64,000 bases of DNA, from assembly GCF_036417845.1 (NCBI RefSeq), contig NC_090020.1, forward strand, positions 44,624,425 through 44,688,424, given 5' to 3'. This document shows, in pieces, positions 30,607 through 45,100 of the stretch; within the stretch, counting starts at the first letter, position 1; every line of letters starts with the position of its first letter. The stretch comes from Apteryx mantelli (Eukaryota; Chordata; Aves; Apterygiformes; Apterygidae). The notes beneath the pieces are model-generated. The model made no database searches. It had not been told where the DNA came from and worked only from the letters and a program-made list of their open reading frames with translations. The position numbers and the translations under genes are program-made.

Positions 30607-32839
30607 GGTTATGTTTAGGTGGAAGATTGTTAGAGACACTCTTACAGCAGTTCATACTATTTAATAAGAGAGCAAGGTGAGAAGACAGTTTGGGAGGCAT
30701 CTAGCAAGAAGAGAATACAGGAGCTTGTAAGAGTCCACCTAAACAATTTCCAAATCATCCCTATAAGTAATACTGTCTTCATTAGGGAAGGGATGTGTTC
30801 TCTTCCCCTTCAAGCCTCTCCCAGAAAACTAGCTGCAGTAAATATATTTACTGGATGGATTTACTGCATTGAGTTTAACATTGAAAATTTAAAAACTGTC
30901 ACCTTGATGTTTATGTATGACACAAAAACTGTTTTGGAAAAGTGCTGATGAAGAAAAATATCTTCCACAAACATAAACTACAGATTAATGTAGAAACTTG
31001 TCAGAGTTTCCAGGATAAAGGGCTTGTCTGGAACATAATGTATTTAAATGCCATGTGCTAGGGGGCTATTAGGCAGAAGTTCAGAGTGAACAACAGTGGA
31101 AGAGTCCAAAACCTTGCTTTTGCAAAAATTTTGCAAAAATTTGCTTTTGCTGTCTCAAAACCTAGGGTGAAGAACAGTTCTGAACTGTGCATGTCAGGTT
31201 GAAATTGCATGTAATGGTTTGATCTAATATAACACTCAGCACCCACAGAAGGAAGCTATCCCAGCCTTTCCTCTCACTAGCCCTTGCTGTTTTCAACCTA
31301 CTCTTCCTTTTTGCTACCTTTGGCACTTGTCTGACCCTGCATTGACCCATTCAAATGGGGGCACTAATCCTACTTCTCCACCAATTCTGCCAGGTAAGAG
31401 TTGAATTAGCCAAATGAACTGTCAGATGAGTGCCAGAGGACTGCACAGCCAGGAGCATGGGAAGGGAGAAAGAAACTTCTTTCAACAGTGCAAACTGTTA
31501 CTTCAGTTCAGAAATAACATGCGACTTTACCCTTAAAAAGAATGAAGAAACCTATTAACAAAACTTCATTGTCTTCTTGGTAATGTCCATTTCCCTTACC
31601 TCTAATGGGGGTGTGGTGGGGAGGGGGAAGAAACAGCTAGGAAATATTCCAAAGTGAATATCAAAGAATTCGACTGTCAGATTAACAGGCAAAAGTTTTG
31701 CATTTTCATGGCCTGCTTGCATACTTGCAAAATAAAATCTCATTAATTTGTGGGCATTGTTCTCCCTATGTAGTTTATGCAATTTATTGGGAAATACATG
31801 AAAGTACATCCCTGGGGAAAGACGGCTGAGAGTCTGAGAGTCTCTGAAATCTTTCCTTTTCTCCCCTTTGCCCAAGACACAGCAACCAACTTCCCCAAAG
31901 CCATCACAGATACTTGTCCACATTGAAGAATACAGCGTAAACGATGTTTGCACTTTGAAGCCAAGTCTTGCTTGAAACAATATTCCAGGCATGTCAGGAA
32001 ATCCTGGCAAGGCTTTCAATTCTTAAGCTGGCATCTCTGACAAAGAGTTTTGAGAATTATCTTTAAGCTTTCAGGGGAAAATACTCTGATGGAGAACTTC
32101 AAATGAAAAATAAAAACAGATTAGCTCCCTTTTAAAGTTTGAAATATTTAGTCAGAAGAACTTTCACAGAAAGTGAGCAATAACCTTAACTGTGGCACAC
32201 ATGTAGCTTATAGCAAGAAACTAAAATGAATGTATATTTAAGAAAGTGAATTAGAATTTGCAAGGTGGTCATGTTTCCACTTTTCACATCAAGACGACAA
32301 AGCTGTAAGTCAGTCTGAAATCAGCGTTATGAGTATTTTCAGAGTAAATTGATTTTCAGTACTAGTTTGATATGTACCGGAAATGGTAAGCTAATTCAAG
32401 GACAACTAAAGGTCTGCATGCAAATCACAAAAGTTCTGCCAAAATCTGGAGAAGGATAGGTAATGCATTTTAGAAGAACAGTGAAATGAGTCTTGGTTCC
32501 CTCTTACTCCTTACTTTTCTTCTTTTTGACTTGATATAAATAATTTCCTGTTACCTACTGTGGTGACTTCATAGAAATAAAACAAAGGAATAAGCAGAAA
32601 TCTTTAGCAGCGTAAACCAAATCTGGCTATCATTAATCTAGACATCGTTACAAAACCAGAAAAATGGAAAATGGCTTTAAAACGTATAATGTGGGTGCTG
32701 GATTTTATCTCCAGCATCCATTTTTATAGTTAAGCTTAAACATATCTTTGTATCCTAATCGCTAACGTAAATCAAACATCATGGATATTCTTAAATATGC
32801 TATAAAGGGTCTTAATGGATGCTGAACATTTTAGATGTA

Positions 32840-33100
32840 GTATCTGAGAGATGTAGGTCTGAAAGGGATTTCTAAAGGTCACCTAAGCCCATCTCTCTGC
32901 ACAGAGGCAGTATGAAATACACTAAAGCCCATCCCTAAGAGATGTTTGCTAAACCTCTTCTTAAAACTTCTATAATGGAAAGTTAACAACTCCCATGGGA
33001 AGCATATTTCAGTTCAGTTCAGTTTCATTTCACTACCCTTACAGTTGGGAAGTTTATCTTATCTATATCATTTTTGCTACAAATATAGGCTAGTTATAAG
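32840..33100. mobile_element. Old CR1/L3-like LINE fragment
   Basis: The order of short phrases resembles the 3' part of CR1/L3 elements: AAGGTCACCTAAGCCCA near 32875, CTGCACAGAGGCAG, then TTCTTAAAACTTC, CCCATGGGAAGCA..TTTCAG, and CACTACCCTTACAGTTGGGAAGTTT near 33050. Divergence is high, so this is an ancient copy. Identification is from memory of the consensus, and exact ends are approximate. Confidence 0.5.
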
Positions 33101-33189
33101 GATATTAAGAGAAACTTCCCAATTATAATGATCATGAAATACCTCCAAGACTATCCACAGAGGCCATTGCAATTTTCAAAGACATTCTA

Positions 33190-35632
33190 GTGCATGATAC
33201 ACATACAGTTATTTATTATTTCACCTCATCTTTTTTTTTTTTTAATAGCTCAGTTATAAAACTGCAATCAGAATTTCTTTATCTGGATTCAGTTTAACTT
33301 TAAACACCTAGCAGGATGTAGATGTAAAGCTGATGCCAACTGACCATCCTGGATTACACAGTATACCTACATGTTAACAGTTAAAAGCCCAACACAAAAA
33401 AAGTATCACATAATTTATATGAAAGATAGTCTTGCATTTTAAACACAGGGATGGAGTTCTGTATTTTACTCCAATAGGAAGCCCTGACTTTGAACAAATC
33501 ACAATCTTTCTCCATCTCTAGTTCTTCATCTTTAAAAGGACAGTAATATTCCTATTAAAGGTTTTTGTGATGACTACTGTATGCAAATATATTAAATGAA
33601 GAGTGCTGCTTGTTAAAGATTCACCAGATGAGAAAGATCTATAGCATGTCTATAAGCAAATTAGATGGGAGACAAAGTATAAATGAGGAAATAAGATACC
33701 ACTTCTTCCAACATGATATTTTGGTATTGGCTTTTAATTTAATCTTAGTTGACTTCTGGTGATAGTATCTCATTTCTGTTATAAAAAGTGCATTTCATAT
33801 GCAGAATTTAAGATAAAAATAGATTAATTTCAATGTCAAATGAAGTACAATAGCCACAGATATGATACACTCTACAACTGCATTAAAGCTACCATAAAAT
33901 TATATTGCTCTATTTCAGGGAATCCTGAAATCAGGGCATTTTGAATCATGAATACCAATTATTTAAAATGCTAATGTTAGAATAGTCGAGTCGAGATACA
34001 CAACAAACTGAAATGCTATATCATGATTTGGTCAATCATACACACAATGGTTACTATTATATTCTTTTATAAGTGTTTCTACTTTAAACCAAATCTCATC
34101 TAAATTCAGACCATATATATATTTTAAGCACAGATTTCTCTTTTCAGCACTGTTTACACACAAACCATATTCACATCAAAAAGGCTTGAGGCAGCAAATG
34201 TCCTGGTTTGTGTATAAAATTGTTCTACTATAGTAACAAATTTCTTATCATGGTATTTTTGCAATATTTTTCCCTTGATCATTTTTAAAAAATAAATAAA
34301 AAAATGCATGAAGATTTCAAATAGAATTAAAATTTCATCTTACAGTCACTATTTCACATTCTACATTATTTTTCCCAATTAAAAAAAATCTTTTGTTTTA
34401 TAAATATTACTTTTATACATACAATATTGTTTCAGGCTTGCAGTCATGAAAACAATTATACTGCTTGGCTTCTGGAAATACCCTGCCTTTAGCCTTGTTA
34501 TGCACCTGAGATGTGTGAAACCGTCTCAATTACAAATATAGTACAGAAGACCTAGGGCCTGATCCTGCAACTGTTATAAGCATCCTACAACAGCCATTGT
34601 CAGGGATAAAGGGCGAAGAGTGGAGGTGCAAGATTCTGCTGGACCAGGCCTTAAGTGTAAGTGCATTATACAACACATTATAAGGTGACATCTCAAAATA
34701 AAATACCGTCCTTTTACGTAATGCAGAAGTAACACACACAATTTACATATAGTAATAATTTATTCTGAAATGTTCATTTTAGTCTCTGTTGAGACATCAC
34801 CCATGTCTCATTAATAAAAGAGCAGCCATCTCACCTCAAATACCAGAATATACAACAAGTTACAGCATAGCAAAAAAATTCTACCTACTTTAAGATAAAA
34901 TCTAGTTCAGGTAAAATAATTTTGTTCAAGGTTTTACAGTTACACAGTTTTCTTTTTGTTGCAGAGCACAAAAAGTGTAAATCGTTACACCATAGCTATC
35001 TATGCACATTATGTGACCACAGAAATGTTAATCATTACTTCGGAAAATGAACCATCAGTTCCATTCATGCAGAAAAGCAGGCTGGGAAAGCTTGTTCAGC
35101 AGAAACCATATTACTGTGAATTTCACAGCCACATGATTAATTATCGGGTTAGATGGACTCACAAATACTAAAACTGAGTATACTGTTTTTGCATAAATAA
35201 TACCAATTCTTCCCTGATGTAGTTTAGTCAGTCTGTAATCTAGAAGTGATTGATAAAGCAATATGACTGTATCGTCTCTATCTGTAATGTTCATGATTTC
35301 AAGACAAGCAATATTTAAAGGATTATGGGATGGGATGCTAATTAAGTACATGTTAAACATACTGTACAAATATAATTGCGTTAGCAATTTTACTGCAAAC
35401 TGTCAAGCAGGCATCCCTCCAAAATATTACCAGTGAAGACAAAGTATACTATCAAATATGGCTTCCAGAACAAGGACCCTCTAACAAGAATCAAACCTAT
35501 TTACAAAAAATAAAAACAACAAATAAAACCAATCCCCAGTCTTTTAAAGTTTCATTTGAAACAAAATTTTTCTCCATAGCTGCTGTAAATAATACATCAG
35601 TTTTACTTTTTTATTTTTATTTTTTGATGCAT
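33190..35632 (-). other. APC: APC 3' UTR (end inferred)
   Basis: Sequence after the APC stop carries no further coding. AATAAA on the minus strand occurs at 34764-34759 (UTR about 0.9 kb) and at 33217-33212 (about 2.4 kb); the recalled human 3' UTR of roughly 2 kb favours the distal one. It is very AT-rich, with an AU-rich element-like run near 34285-34305. Open frames within it (34530-35387) are not coding. Confidence 0.45.
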
Positions 35633-38600
35633 TTAGACAGAAGTCACCAGGTAAGAGCCTGAATGGCGTTTAGGGCTCTGAGTTCCACTGGAGTCTGTAT
35701 TTTCTGTCTTCGAGTCACGTTTCTTTGTGCTGTTATTTACCGGTGTTGGTATTTGTGATGGCCGAGCAGAACTGTTGTCAGCACTACTTTTCCTGGGGCT
35801 TGGATTGTAGTTGAAAGGAGTCACTCTTGCTGCAACAGCGCCACTGGGGGAGCTATGTTTGCTGGAGCTGCTGGAACTGAATGGTGTACGCTCACTAACA
35901 GTATTTTCATTATTTTCTGGTGCAGGAACGGGATTATTCTGCACAGGTTTTGCTTCAGTTCCTTTCTTGTCTGGACTGTCTATTTGAATAAATGAGTTCA
36001 GGCGATTTTCTAAACCAATGGTACGAACAGGAACGTTTCCATTCCCTGCATTTTGTTTTTCTTGACTCTCTTTAGAATCTTTACCATTCACACCCTCTTT
36101 CTCTGAAACACTGTCAATAACAGGGGGAGTATTTCCAGTTGGGGACCTTCCAGATCGAGGATTATTAATTGGGCAGTCTTCTATCCTCACCCACACATCC
36201 TCTGTCTTAGAGACAGCTGGTGCCATCTGATAAATTAGAGTTTTGGAATCAGAGACATTTGCTGCACCTGAGGAAGAATGCTGAGGATCATTCATTATTT
36301 GAGGAATTTCGTTTTCTTTTATTTTTCTCCAAGTACCTTTTGTTGGTGCTTGACTTTCTTTACTTTGCTTGGGTCCAGAAACAGAACTTCCATGTTGCTT
36401 TTCATCTTCACTTTTTGCCTTTTCACTGGATTCAGAAGAAGCTGACAGAATTGAGGAAGAACTTCCAGTTCTTCGCCAAGTGCTGACACGAGGAAGCGAT
36501 GAGGAATGCTTACTATGCTCACGCTTCCATGTTCCTGATCTATTGACTGGCAATCTAGATGGACTCTCAGAATGAGAACGAGCTATATCATGACGTTTCA
36601 CTGGTCTCCCATCATATTCCACAGAAGGGCTCAGATTAGGGGGTAATTTTCGCCAACCACTAGTCTGGGCAGTTGAATGAGTGGATAAAGACATATCAGG
36701 AAGAGATGGACTTAAAACTGGCGTCTGTATTTGGGATCTAGTGGGAGAATCTGGCCTGGAAGGAGACAGAGATTCAAATGAAGCAGACTCTTCTAATTTC
36801 CGTCTTAGAGTTGGACTTGGAGCTTCTTTAATAAAAGTTGACTGACGAACCAGAACAGGTCTCTCAGATCTGTCAGATTCACTTCCACTAGATTTTGTGG
36901 ATGACATTCTGGACAGTTCAGTCTTTTTGTTGGATCCACCACTACTGAGAATCTGGTTTAATCCTTTTGAAGCAGACTCACTTCTGGGAATGCCACTGTT
37001 ACTCTTAGGTAAGGCAGTTTGCTTTGTAAGGTTTTGCTGGCTCATCTGCCTGCCCGGTGATGTATATGACATTCTTCCCGAACTTGAAGATTTAGTTGAA
37101 GCTGTACTAGGAGACGACGTCCTTGGCAACTGAGACAGTTTGTTGGGAGGACTTATACCATTTCTTCCCGGGGAAATTGAGTTTCGACCTGGAGACTGCA
37201 GAGGCCTGCTTAATGGCTGCTGTTGAGGTCTGGAAGGAGTGGAGTCTCTAGATCCTGATCTAGAAGGTCCTTTACTTGATCCACCCTGTTGAGAGGGTTG
37301 CCTAGTTACAGGAGCTGGCTCAGGTTTCACTGATGACTTGACTCCTCTTGGAGAACTAGTGCAACTTTGGCCTTCACTGGGACTCTTGGAGTTTGTGTTT
37401 TTCAGTGGGGGACCTTTCTTGGAAACAGGACTAGTACTTGAGGAACTATTTCGAACTCCTGGAATATGAATCATTGTCCTACCACGTGAAATTGAAGGCA
37501 TACTTGTTTGTTGTGGTTGCTTTAGCTGGTTTGAAACTTCTGAACTGGAGCGAGCTTTTCCTGTAATTATACTTTTATATACTTTTTTTCCTCCTTTGAT
37601 TCCCTTATTTTCAGATTCTACTTTTTTAGACTCCAATGTGCTCTTCTCCCCTGGTTTAAGAATTCTTGGACCTTTATTACTAGTAAAAGGCTTTTCTTCT
37701 TGGTCTGGGGTAAGATGAAATGGTGACCCTAGAGAAATACCAGATTTTAATGAAAGGATAGAATCAGAGTCTGATGAAGCTTGTCTAGACAGTGATGCAG
37801 CAGCTGCAGCTTGATGCAAGCTACTAACTATAGAATTTGCACCTTCTTGTATAGCTTTCCAATCAAAGTTCTCTGAATCAGGTGAGAAACCATGTTCCGA
37901 ATCCGGCCTCTGTATATCTCTCAAATCCAGTGTTAAATCTTCTGCCAGTATACCACCCATATTTCTGGAATTATTTTTTTCACTTTCACTCTTTACTCTT
38001 GAAGGCTTTTTCTTTTTAGGCATAGCAGAACTAATGCATTCCTGCAAAAGATCATCTTCCGAGTCAATACTAAGAGAACTCAGGGAGCTGTTTCTAGAGA
38101 AACATACAGGTGTATCTTCAACGTGAAACGACTTAGGTGCATAACCGGAAGTCTGAGGTCTACTTGATTCTATCTGTGAATCAGGAGCCTCAGTTCGTTT
38201 TGCAGGTTCACTTTCTTTGTTGTTATTGTTTTCTTGATCAATATCACTGAGGGAACTAAGAGATGAATTGCGAGAAAAACAAACAGGTGTGTTTTCAATA
38301 GCAAAATTCTGCATTTTCTCATCTGTAGCTGCTCCTCTGTCTGGAATATCTTTAGTTGACTGAGAGAAAGTTTTAGGCTGGCTTCTGCCTGGTGGGTGTT
38401 TTTGACAGACTTGTGTCCTATTACTTGGTTGCTGATTTGAAGACTGCTCGGTATTAGTGCAGTCTTTGGTTTCTGTTTCCTTTGCTTCTTTTCCTTTTCT
38501 TAATTCCGCTTTTTCCCTTGAAAGGTCAACATCATCATCATCAAAATCTAAAGAACTTAGGGAATCATTCCGTGAAAAACAGTATGGAGTTCCCTCAATA

Positions 38601-41600
38601 GGCGTGTAATGATGAGGGGAATCAAACGCAAAGCTTCCTCTTACACGCTCTTCATTATTTGGAAGTTTGTCATTAAAATCTCTTGAATTATTTTTAAGAT
38701 GTTTCTTCATGTCCCTGTTTTCTGAATAGCTTCTTTCATTATTAATGGTGCTTTTAGGCTCTGTGTTTTTTCTTATACGTGCTCTGTATTCATTATTTTG
38801 GGGAGTGGGCTTTACTGGTGATGTTGGCTTCTTTTTCTCACCTTCTGATTGGTTTTTGTTACTTAGAGATGAAGATGCTTGTTGAATTTGATCCATTATC
38901 TTCTTCACTCTGAAAGGTTTGTGACTTTTTCCTTTTGGCATAGCTGAGTTAATACACTCAGCCAGAATATCACCCTCTTCCGTTTTGTCATCATCCAGTC
39001 CTGGGGCAGTCACAGTTGAGCTTTTCTCTCTCTGAGAGTCATCTGTACTTCTGCCTTCTGTAGGAATGGTATCTCTCTTTTCAAATTCCCCTGAGTCTGT
39101 CCCAGTACCCACATTCTCTACATTGGCCAACTCATTTGGTGGTGATTCTATTGTGAGATCACTCAAAGATGTAGCTGTTGAAAAATTTATTGGTGTACCC
39201 TCAACACAATATACCCGCGGCATATCATCTCCAGGCGTAAAACTCACGTGCTTTTGGGATTGCAGCCTGCTTTGTGAAGGCAAAAGTTTGTAAACTGGCA
39301 GCTGGCTTGGCTTCCTGGCTACAGGAGGAGGTATTTTTGAGGCACATGCTTGAGAAGGCTTTTTGGCTTTACGTGAAGATTTTGTTGGCATTGCAGAAAT
39401 AATACATTCTTCCAGAATTTCAATATCGTCATCATCAGAATCATCCAGAATGTCTTTTTCTGCTTCAGTAGGCTTCTCTGCTTTCTTCTCTTGGTTATCC
39501 TTTGCATCATCTGGCTGTTCAGGTTCTGCTTCGTTTCCATGTTCATTTTCATGTACAGGAGGCATTATTCTTAACTCTACATCTTTCTGTATAAATGGTT
39601 CATCAAGACTCAGAGCACTTAGGCTAGAAGAGCAAGAAAATCCATCTGGTGTACTTTCTGTGGCAAAATGTAGTAACGTATCAGCATCTGGCAAAACCTG
39701 AACTCTTTGAACAGCTGCATTCACAGCTGCCTGTCTAGGACCAGGTTCTCTCTTTTCTGCATTAGATACTTTACCTTTAGTTGCTTCTCTCTTTACTTGA
39801 GCTCCTTGAGCAGGGGGTGGAGTTTTACTTCTGCTCGGAGGCATTGTTTGTCCAGGGCTGTCTGGAAGATCACTGGGACTTATAATACCACTTACCATTC
39901 CACTGCAAGGCTCACTTTGAACCGAACTAGCAATTGAACGGCTTTCAAAACTATCTAGGGAACTTACAGAAGTACATCTGCTGAACATGAGTGGAGTCTC
40001 TTGCACATAATGTTCTGGTGGACTTTTAGGAGTCTGTGCACCACTCTTTGAGGGAGATTTGGCACCTGAAGAAAATTCAACAGCTTTATGTCTAGAGGAA
40101 TCAGAAGGAGATAAACTAGAAGTCTGAAGTCTGCTGGATTTTGTTCTAATGTGTTGTGATGTTGATGCGACTTCACTTACTGCACCTTCTGTAGACAAAA
40201 TCCCACTGTTCTCTTTTAGTTCTGCTATCTGTAGTGTGTTATTAGCATCTGTCACACGGGGGGATTGATCACGCCCCATTTCATCTTCAGCTGATGACAA
40301 AGATGACAAAGAGCTACATCTTGAAAAACATATCGGTGTATCTTCCACACAGTAAGTTTGCATAGTTTCCTGATTAATAGAGGGAGTCTTACAGGAGGCA
40401 GTCTTTTGAGCATGACTGCCTCTGCCCTGTGCAGAACTTGGGTGAAGTTGGTTCTGTCTCTTTGAACCAACTGAAGGGGCTGATGCGTTCCCACTGCTTG
40501 AGGAAATAAGGTCAGTTTTAGTGCTTTGAACTGACGAACTCTTTGAAAAAGTAAAAGATGGCTTCTGAGAAGGCGGAGGAACTTCTGTTGAATATTTTAG
40601 ACTATAATCAATAGGCTGATCTACATGATGTTCCCCTTCATTGTACTTTATGCTATAATTGGTTGGTCTGTCTTCTTCCTCTTCATGTTGTTCCTCCTCA
40701 GAATAGCGTTCACTGTAGTTTGTTGGCTTATCATCATCGTAATCATCAACCTGGCACAAGGACTGGCTCACTTTCTGATTCATTCCAAGAGTTGAGCCTA
40801 CTCTGTTCTGATCTGAACCGCTGGATCCTCTTGATCTAAAAGAAGAAACGCACTCTTGTTGTCCAAAAGGCGACTGATATTTCATGTGTTTATCATCTCC
40901 GCTTTCAGTATATATGGGGTAAGTTGCATTTTGGCTCCTTGACGGCCTTTGTTCATTTTGTTTTATTTCATCATCTATTATGTGCTTAGGCCTTGCCCAT
41001 CTTTCATTCTGAGAGGGACTCTGCCTTCCAGAATTTAACTGTTCATCCGAATATTTAAGACTATAATTAATAGGAGTGTCCAGCTCTCCATCATTGTCAT
41101 CCATATGATTTGCACTATGTATCTTATGTGCCAAGTCAGCTGGGTATTGACCATAACTACAAAATTTACTTTCATCATCTTCTGAGTATGATTCAATGGA
41201 AGGTTTCATTTGGCCTCTTTTACCATAGCCATCACTGCTGCTGACGCTATTTAAGCTATCATTTGAAGCTCTCTTGTATTCCATTTTTGTGTAAGGCACA
41301 GGACATGTCCTGTTGGAATTTTCAGATTTAGGAAAGTACGTATTTGAGTGAGTATGGGCAGTGGCTGTTCTTCTTGGGCCATTTCTGTCTTCTGTCAAAC
41401 AGTGCATTTCAGAAGTGGAACCAGAACTTCTGTCTTCTTGTGGAATATGCATGCTTGTTACTTCTTCCATAACTTTGGCAATCTGAGCTGCAGCAGTAGA
41501 AATCTGCATTCCCATTCTCTTAGAGGAGTTCCCAGTATTCTCTGTAGCTGGATGATAGCTATTTAAACCCACTGCGCGATCCCTATCAAGACTTCTGTCT

Positions 41601-42194
41601 TTCTCAGATCGAGAACTTTCTGTATTTCCTCTGCTGGAGGAAGAAGAGCCAGGCAATACTGTAGTACTTAAATATGGCGAAAGCACAGTCACATTACCAG
41701 TATTAAAACTCTCTGATCTGCAAATCCCATCATCATGCCGATTGGAGTCCAAGACATACTCACTGTATATATTTTGCTTATGCCTCTGCTTATTACGGTG
41801 AGAAGCTTTTGGGCTTAAATTATCAATGTTGTCAAAAGTCTCTGATAAATGCTGAGCATCTAATTCTGCTTCTAGTGCCTTTTGCTTTCTAACATGAAGA
41901 GATGGTAAGCTTGATCCTGGAGACATAATATTGGCATCCTTATATTTTGCTGGCCTATTTGCCATCAGGTTTCTCAGAGCTGCAGCACTGCCCATTGCTA
42001 TCATTTTGTGTTTTGAGTGAATGAGATTTTTGAGCATGCTTACTGCTCCCATGTCCCACAGTGCCTCCTGATCCTTTGCATTTCGTGCAGAAAGATTCCA
42101 CAGGGTCCCACATGCATTACTGACTATTGTCAAACTGTGCGACTTCAGGTGCTGTAACAAGGTTTGTAAGCAGCTGTTCTCTCTCAAGATTTGC
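35633..42194 (-). CDS. APC: APC exon 15 (giant last exon)
   Basis: The 6562 bases are uninterrupted: 2186 codons plus TAA at 35635-35633. The acceptor is CAACATCAG before 42194; the open frame continues about 60 bases further into the intron and that part is not coding. It holds the last armadillo repeats (to about 41850), then the regions that bind beta-catenin, Axin, microtubules and EB1. The tail S-Q-I-P-T-P-V and the final V-T-S-V are near 35640-35760. All seven 20-residue repeats and three SAMP motifs are intact, so the protein should be fully able to bind and destroy beta-catenin. Confidence 0.98.
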
Positions 42195-45100
42195 CTGATG
42201 TTGAGCAATTGAAAACAAGAATTAGTAAGTGGCACTTCAAAAGGACAAAACAAACCAAAAACCTACTACACTATAAAGCAAGTTTAGTCCTAGTAAAGAT
42301 AAAATATGCTTTCTCCCAGGCAAATATACCTTATTTTTCCTCAGTTTTAATCTGAATGCTAATCAAATTCTGCTACGGATATGAATAATTTGCTCCCACA
42401 CAACACTCTCTATATGAAACAATTTTCCATTTCAGGTGGTTTCCTATGACTGATATAACTAATGAATTTCTCTTTCCAGGAAAAGCTTTTAGTACAATTC
42501 ATCATTTAACAAGCAGCAAATACATTAATCCTTTTACATAGTCCTGTTATCTAAATGGAATACCTGCCTTATCAAATCTATTAAAAAAGTTAATCCTTAA
42601 TTACTCTACTCAATATGTGCATTCATATTAGAACTCAGTCATACAAACTGTCTAGTAAATATACATTTGGTATCACTACAGATTTTCAGAAAACAAGAAA
42701 ATATATTCACCTGTGGTCCTCATTAGTAGCAATTAAGCTAGAAACATTTCTTAATATTCCTCCTCCACTTTCAATGATGGCTAAAGTGTTTGTTTGGCTC
42801 CGGTATGTCAGTGTGCCAACTAGAAATGCAAGAGCACCATCAACAGCACATATATCAGCTTTGTTCTCAGTGCAGTGTGCTGACAAATTCCATAAGGCAC
42901 TCAAAACACTTTTTAAGGTGGATTCCTGGGAAGATAATAAAATGACAGAATTAGAGAATTTTCAACTATTGATCATAATCCCTCAGCAATATGTGAGTCA
43001 GCTTCGATGAGATTTTAACAAACTTGTTTTTCTAGCTCCCATAGATGCAAAGATAGCTTTGAAAATGTGAACCAAGAATAAATGAAAACAGTAATTCCTG
43101 CTGAGCCTGTACACAGCCTGAAAATACAGCTTGGAGAAACAAACTGCTTCACTGATTCTATCCCAGACTTGCAAACAACAAAATTCATTGACGATGGAAT
43201 CTGGCTTCTTTCCAGTTAACTACAGAATTTAATTTTTGCTTGGCATGAAATCTCTACACATTGTATACTGATGCCCGATATTTTGCTTTCTGTTTTCCTG
43301 CATATGCCACTATTTCTCTAGTTTTCCTCACAACTATGAATTAAGTAGGTTTCAGTTTCTGCTTCCTGTGCACATAAACTAGAGGCAGGCGGCACTGCAC
43401 ACAGAACTACTTTTGTTTGCTTATCTCTCCTTCCCTCATCTATGAATTTGTTATTGCTTGCCAGAAACTTTGAGCCACAATACTTGTCAGTTGCCGTAAT
43501 AGTAAAAAGGGTCTGTAGATTACCAGGCAATGGACTCTGGGACAGAATATAATCCTATCTGGTTACCAAATATACATCTATAGAATGGCAAAGTGGAAGT
43601 TTATTTAATCACAAAATCAGAAGATGGTTTTATTAAATGGCAAATTATAAAAAATGCTATTGGAATGTGCCATTAGAACAGTACAGCTCATGAAACAGAA
43701 CAGTGAAAGCTATCAACCCTCATAAATAAAATTCCAGAAACATTAGTGGTTCTCAGATGTCATTGCTACATTGTGATCAGCTGCTGCCCAGTTAACTCAA
43801 AGCAGTTCTCCTCTTCAAAGGAAACTACCTGAAACACCTCAAATATTTGACCAACTGCTAATGTCAAAAAGGATAATATCTGTATTCTGTGTAAAATTAA
43901 TACAATCTCTTCAAAACTTATCACATAAAAGATACCTTCTTAACTTCTAAAGCACATTCCATCAATGCTTTCACACTTCCAACTTCACGTAGAGTCTTTT
44001 TACTGTTTACATCTGCTCTCCAGGACAAGTTTCTCAACACACTTGCAATGACCTGCAAAACAAGAAATAAAAATAATGCATCTCAATACAGCTATTTCTT
44101 TAGTAGCTTATCAGCACATCCTCCTGGATTTCTGGAATCCATTAACAATGGTAATGTTCAGCTACTGAACTAGCCTTTTGCTGAAATTTGTTTTTCATTC
44201 TATTCCTAGATAGATTGTCCCAACATTTCAGTATGAAGTTTGATCAAAGGTACTGGCTTTTGTGTGTGAGTACGTAAAACAAAGATTTGAAAGCAGGTTC
44301 CTTGCTTTCCACACTGGCTGAAAAATTGGACCAAAAATTCACATTCATGCTCTATTCTGATGTCTGTTGTAGACTTTTTATGTAATCTCAGGAGAGAGAT
44401 TTATATTATCTTTTTCTCAGCTTTTCCAGTTATAAAACAGGGCAATGATATTGAAAACACACAATCAGACCAGGAAGGATGGTGCATATTTAAAAGAGCC
44501 TCATTCAAAAAAAAGACAAGAGTCACAGCACACTAGAGACTCCATGAAAGAAGATATGGATTCAAACATAAAATTAACCTGTGGAGAGGCAAAATGAGTA
44601 GAATTAAAGTAAATATTAGGAAAGGAGAGCAGAGATACAATAATTCAGTATAACACAATGAAATGGAAGAGATGCAAGATGATGGAAATGTCTAAGCTAA
44701 GGGAATATTTAATTGCAAAAGGAAGTTACCTGTTGCAAATCTTCACTTTCAGATTTTAATTGGGCTACAAGAGCTCTCATGCAGCCCTTCATAGAACATA
44801 ACGTAGCCTGTTAGGAATCAGGAGGAAAAAAAAAAAGAGAGAATTAAATGGCAGATTAGGCAGCTTGATTGTGCATAATGCTTTTATATTTTAAGCTAAT
44901 CATCTCTGAAGTTTAACAAAGCATAGTAAAATAAGCTGCCAACAACAGATATTTGGTCTACAACTAATAAAAAGTTAAGCATAAGTATCAGTTTCTATTC
45001 TGGAAAATACTTGCATGCTAAAGATGTGCTAAATTTTGTATTTTTGACAACAAGTCTATGACCAAATCTGAAACACTACTAATTTACATCTTTACTATGT

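Larger units (their letters stand above)
24411..33190. other. Intergenic region between SRP19 and APC
   Basis: Mostly AT-rich sequence without a gene I can name. A GC-richer patch lies at about 24650-24900. Coding-like sequence at 30352-30606 and a CR1/L3-like fragment at about 32840-33100 are listed separately. The longest open frame, 154 codons on the minus strand at 31555-32019, has no recognisable motif and no clear splice context. Confidence 0.6.

Noticed and set aside
42195-42253. First 19 codons of the long APC open frame (M-F-C-P-F-E-V-P...)
   Set aside because: They lie upstream of the acceptor CATCAG at 42195-42196. The exon starts at 42194 with the Arg codon split as in human, so these codons are intronic.
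42615-43010. 131-codon + strand frame across APC exon 14
   Set aside because: It is the antisense shadow of a conserved exon.
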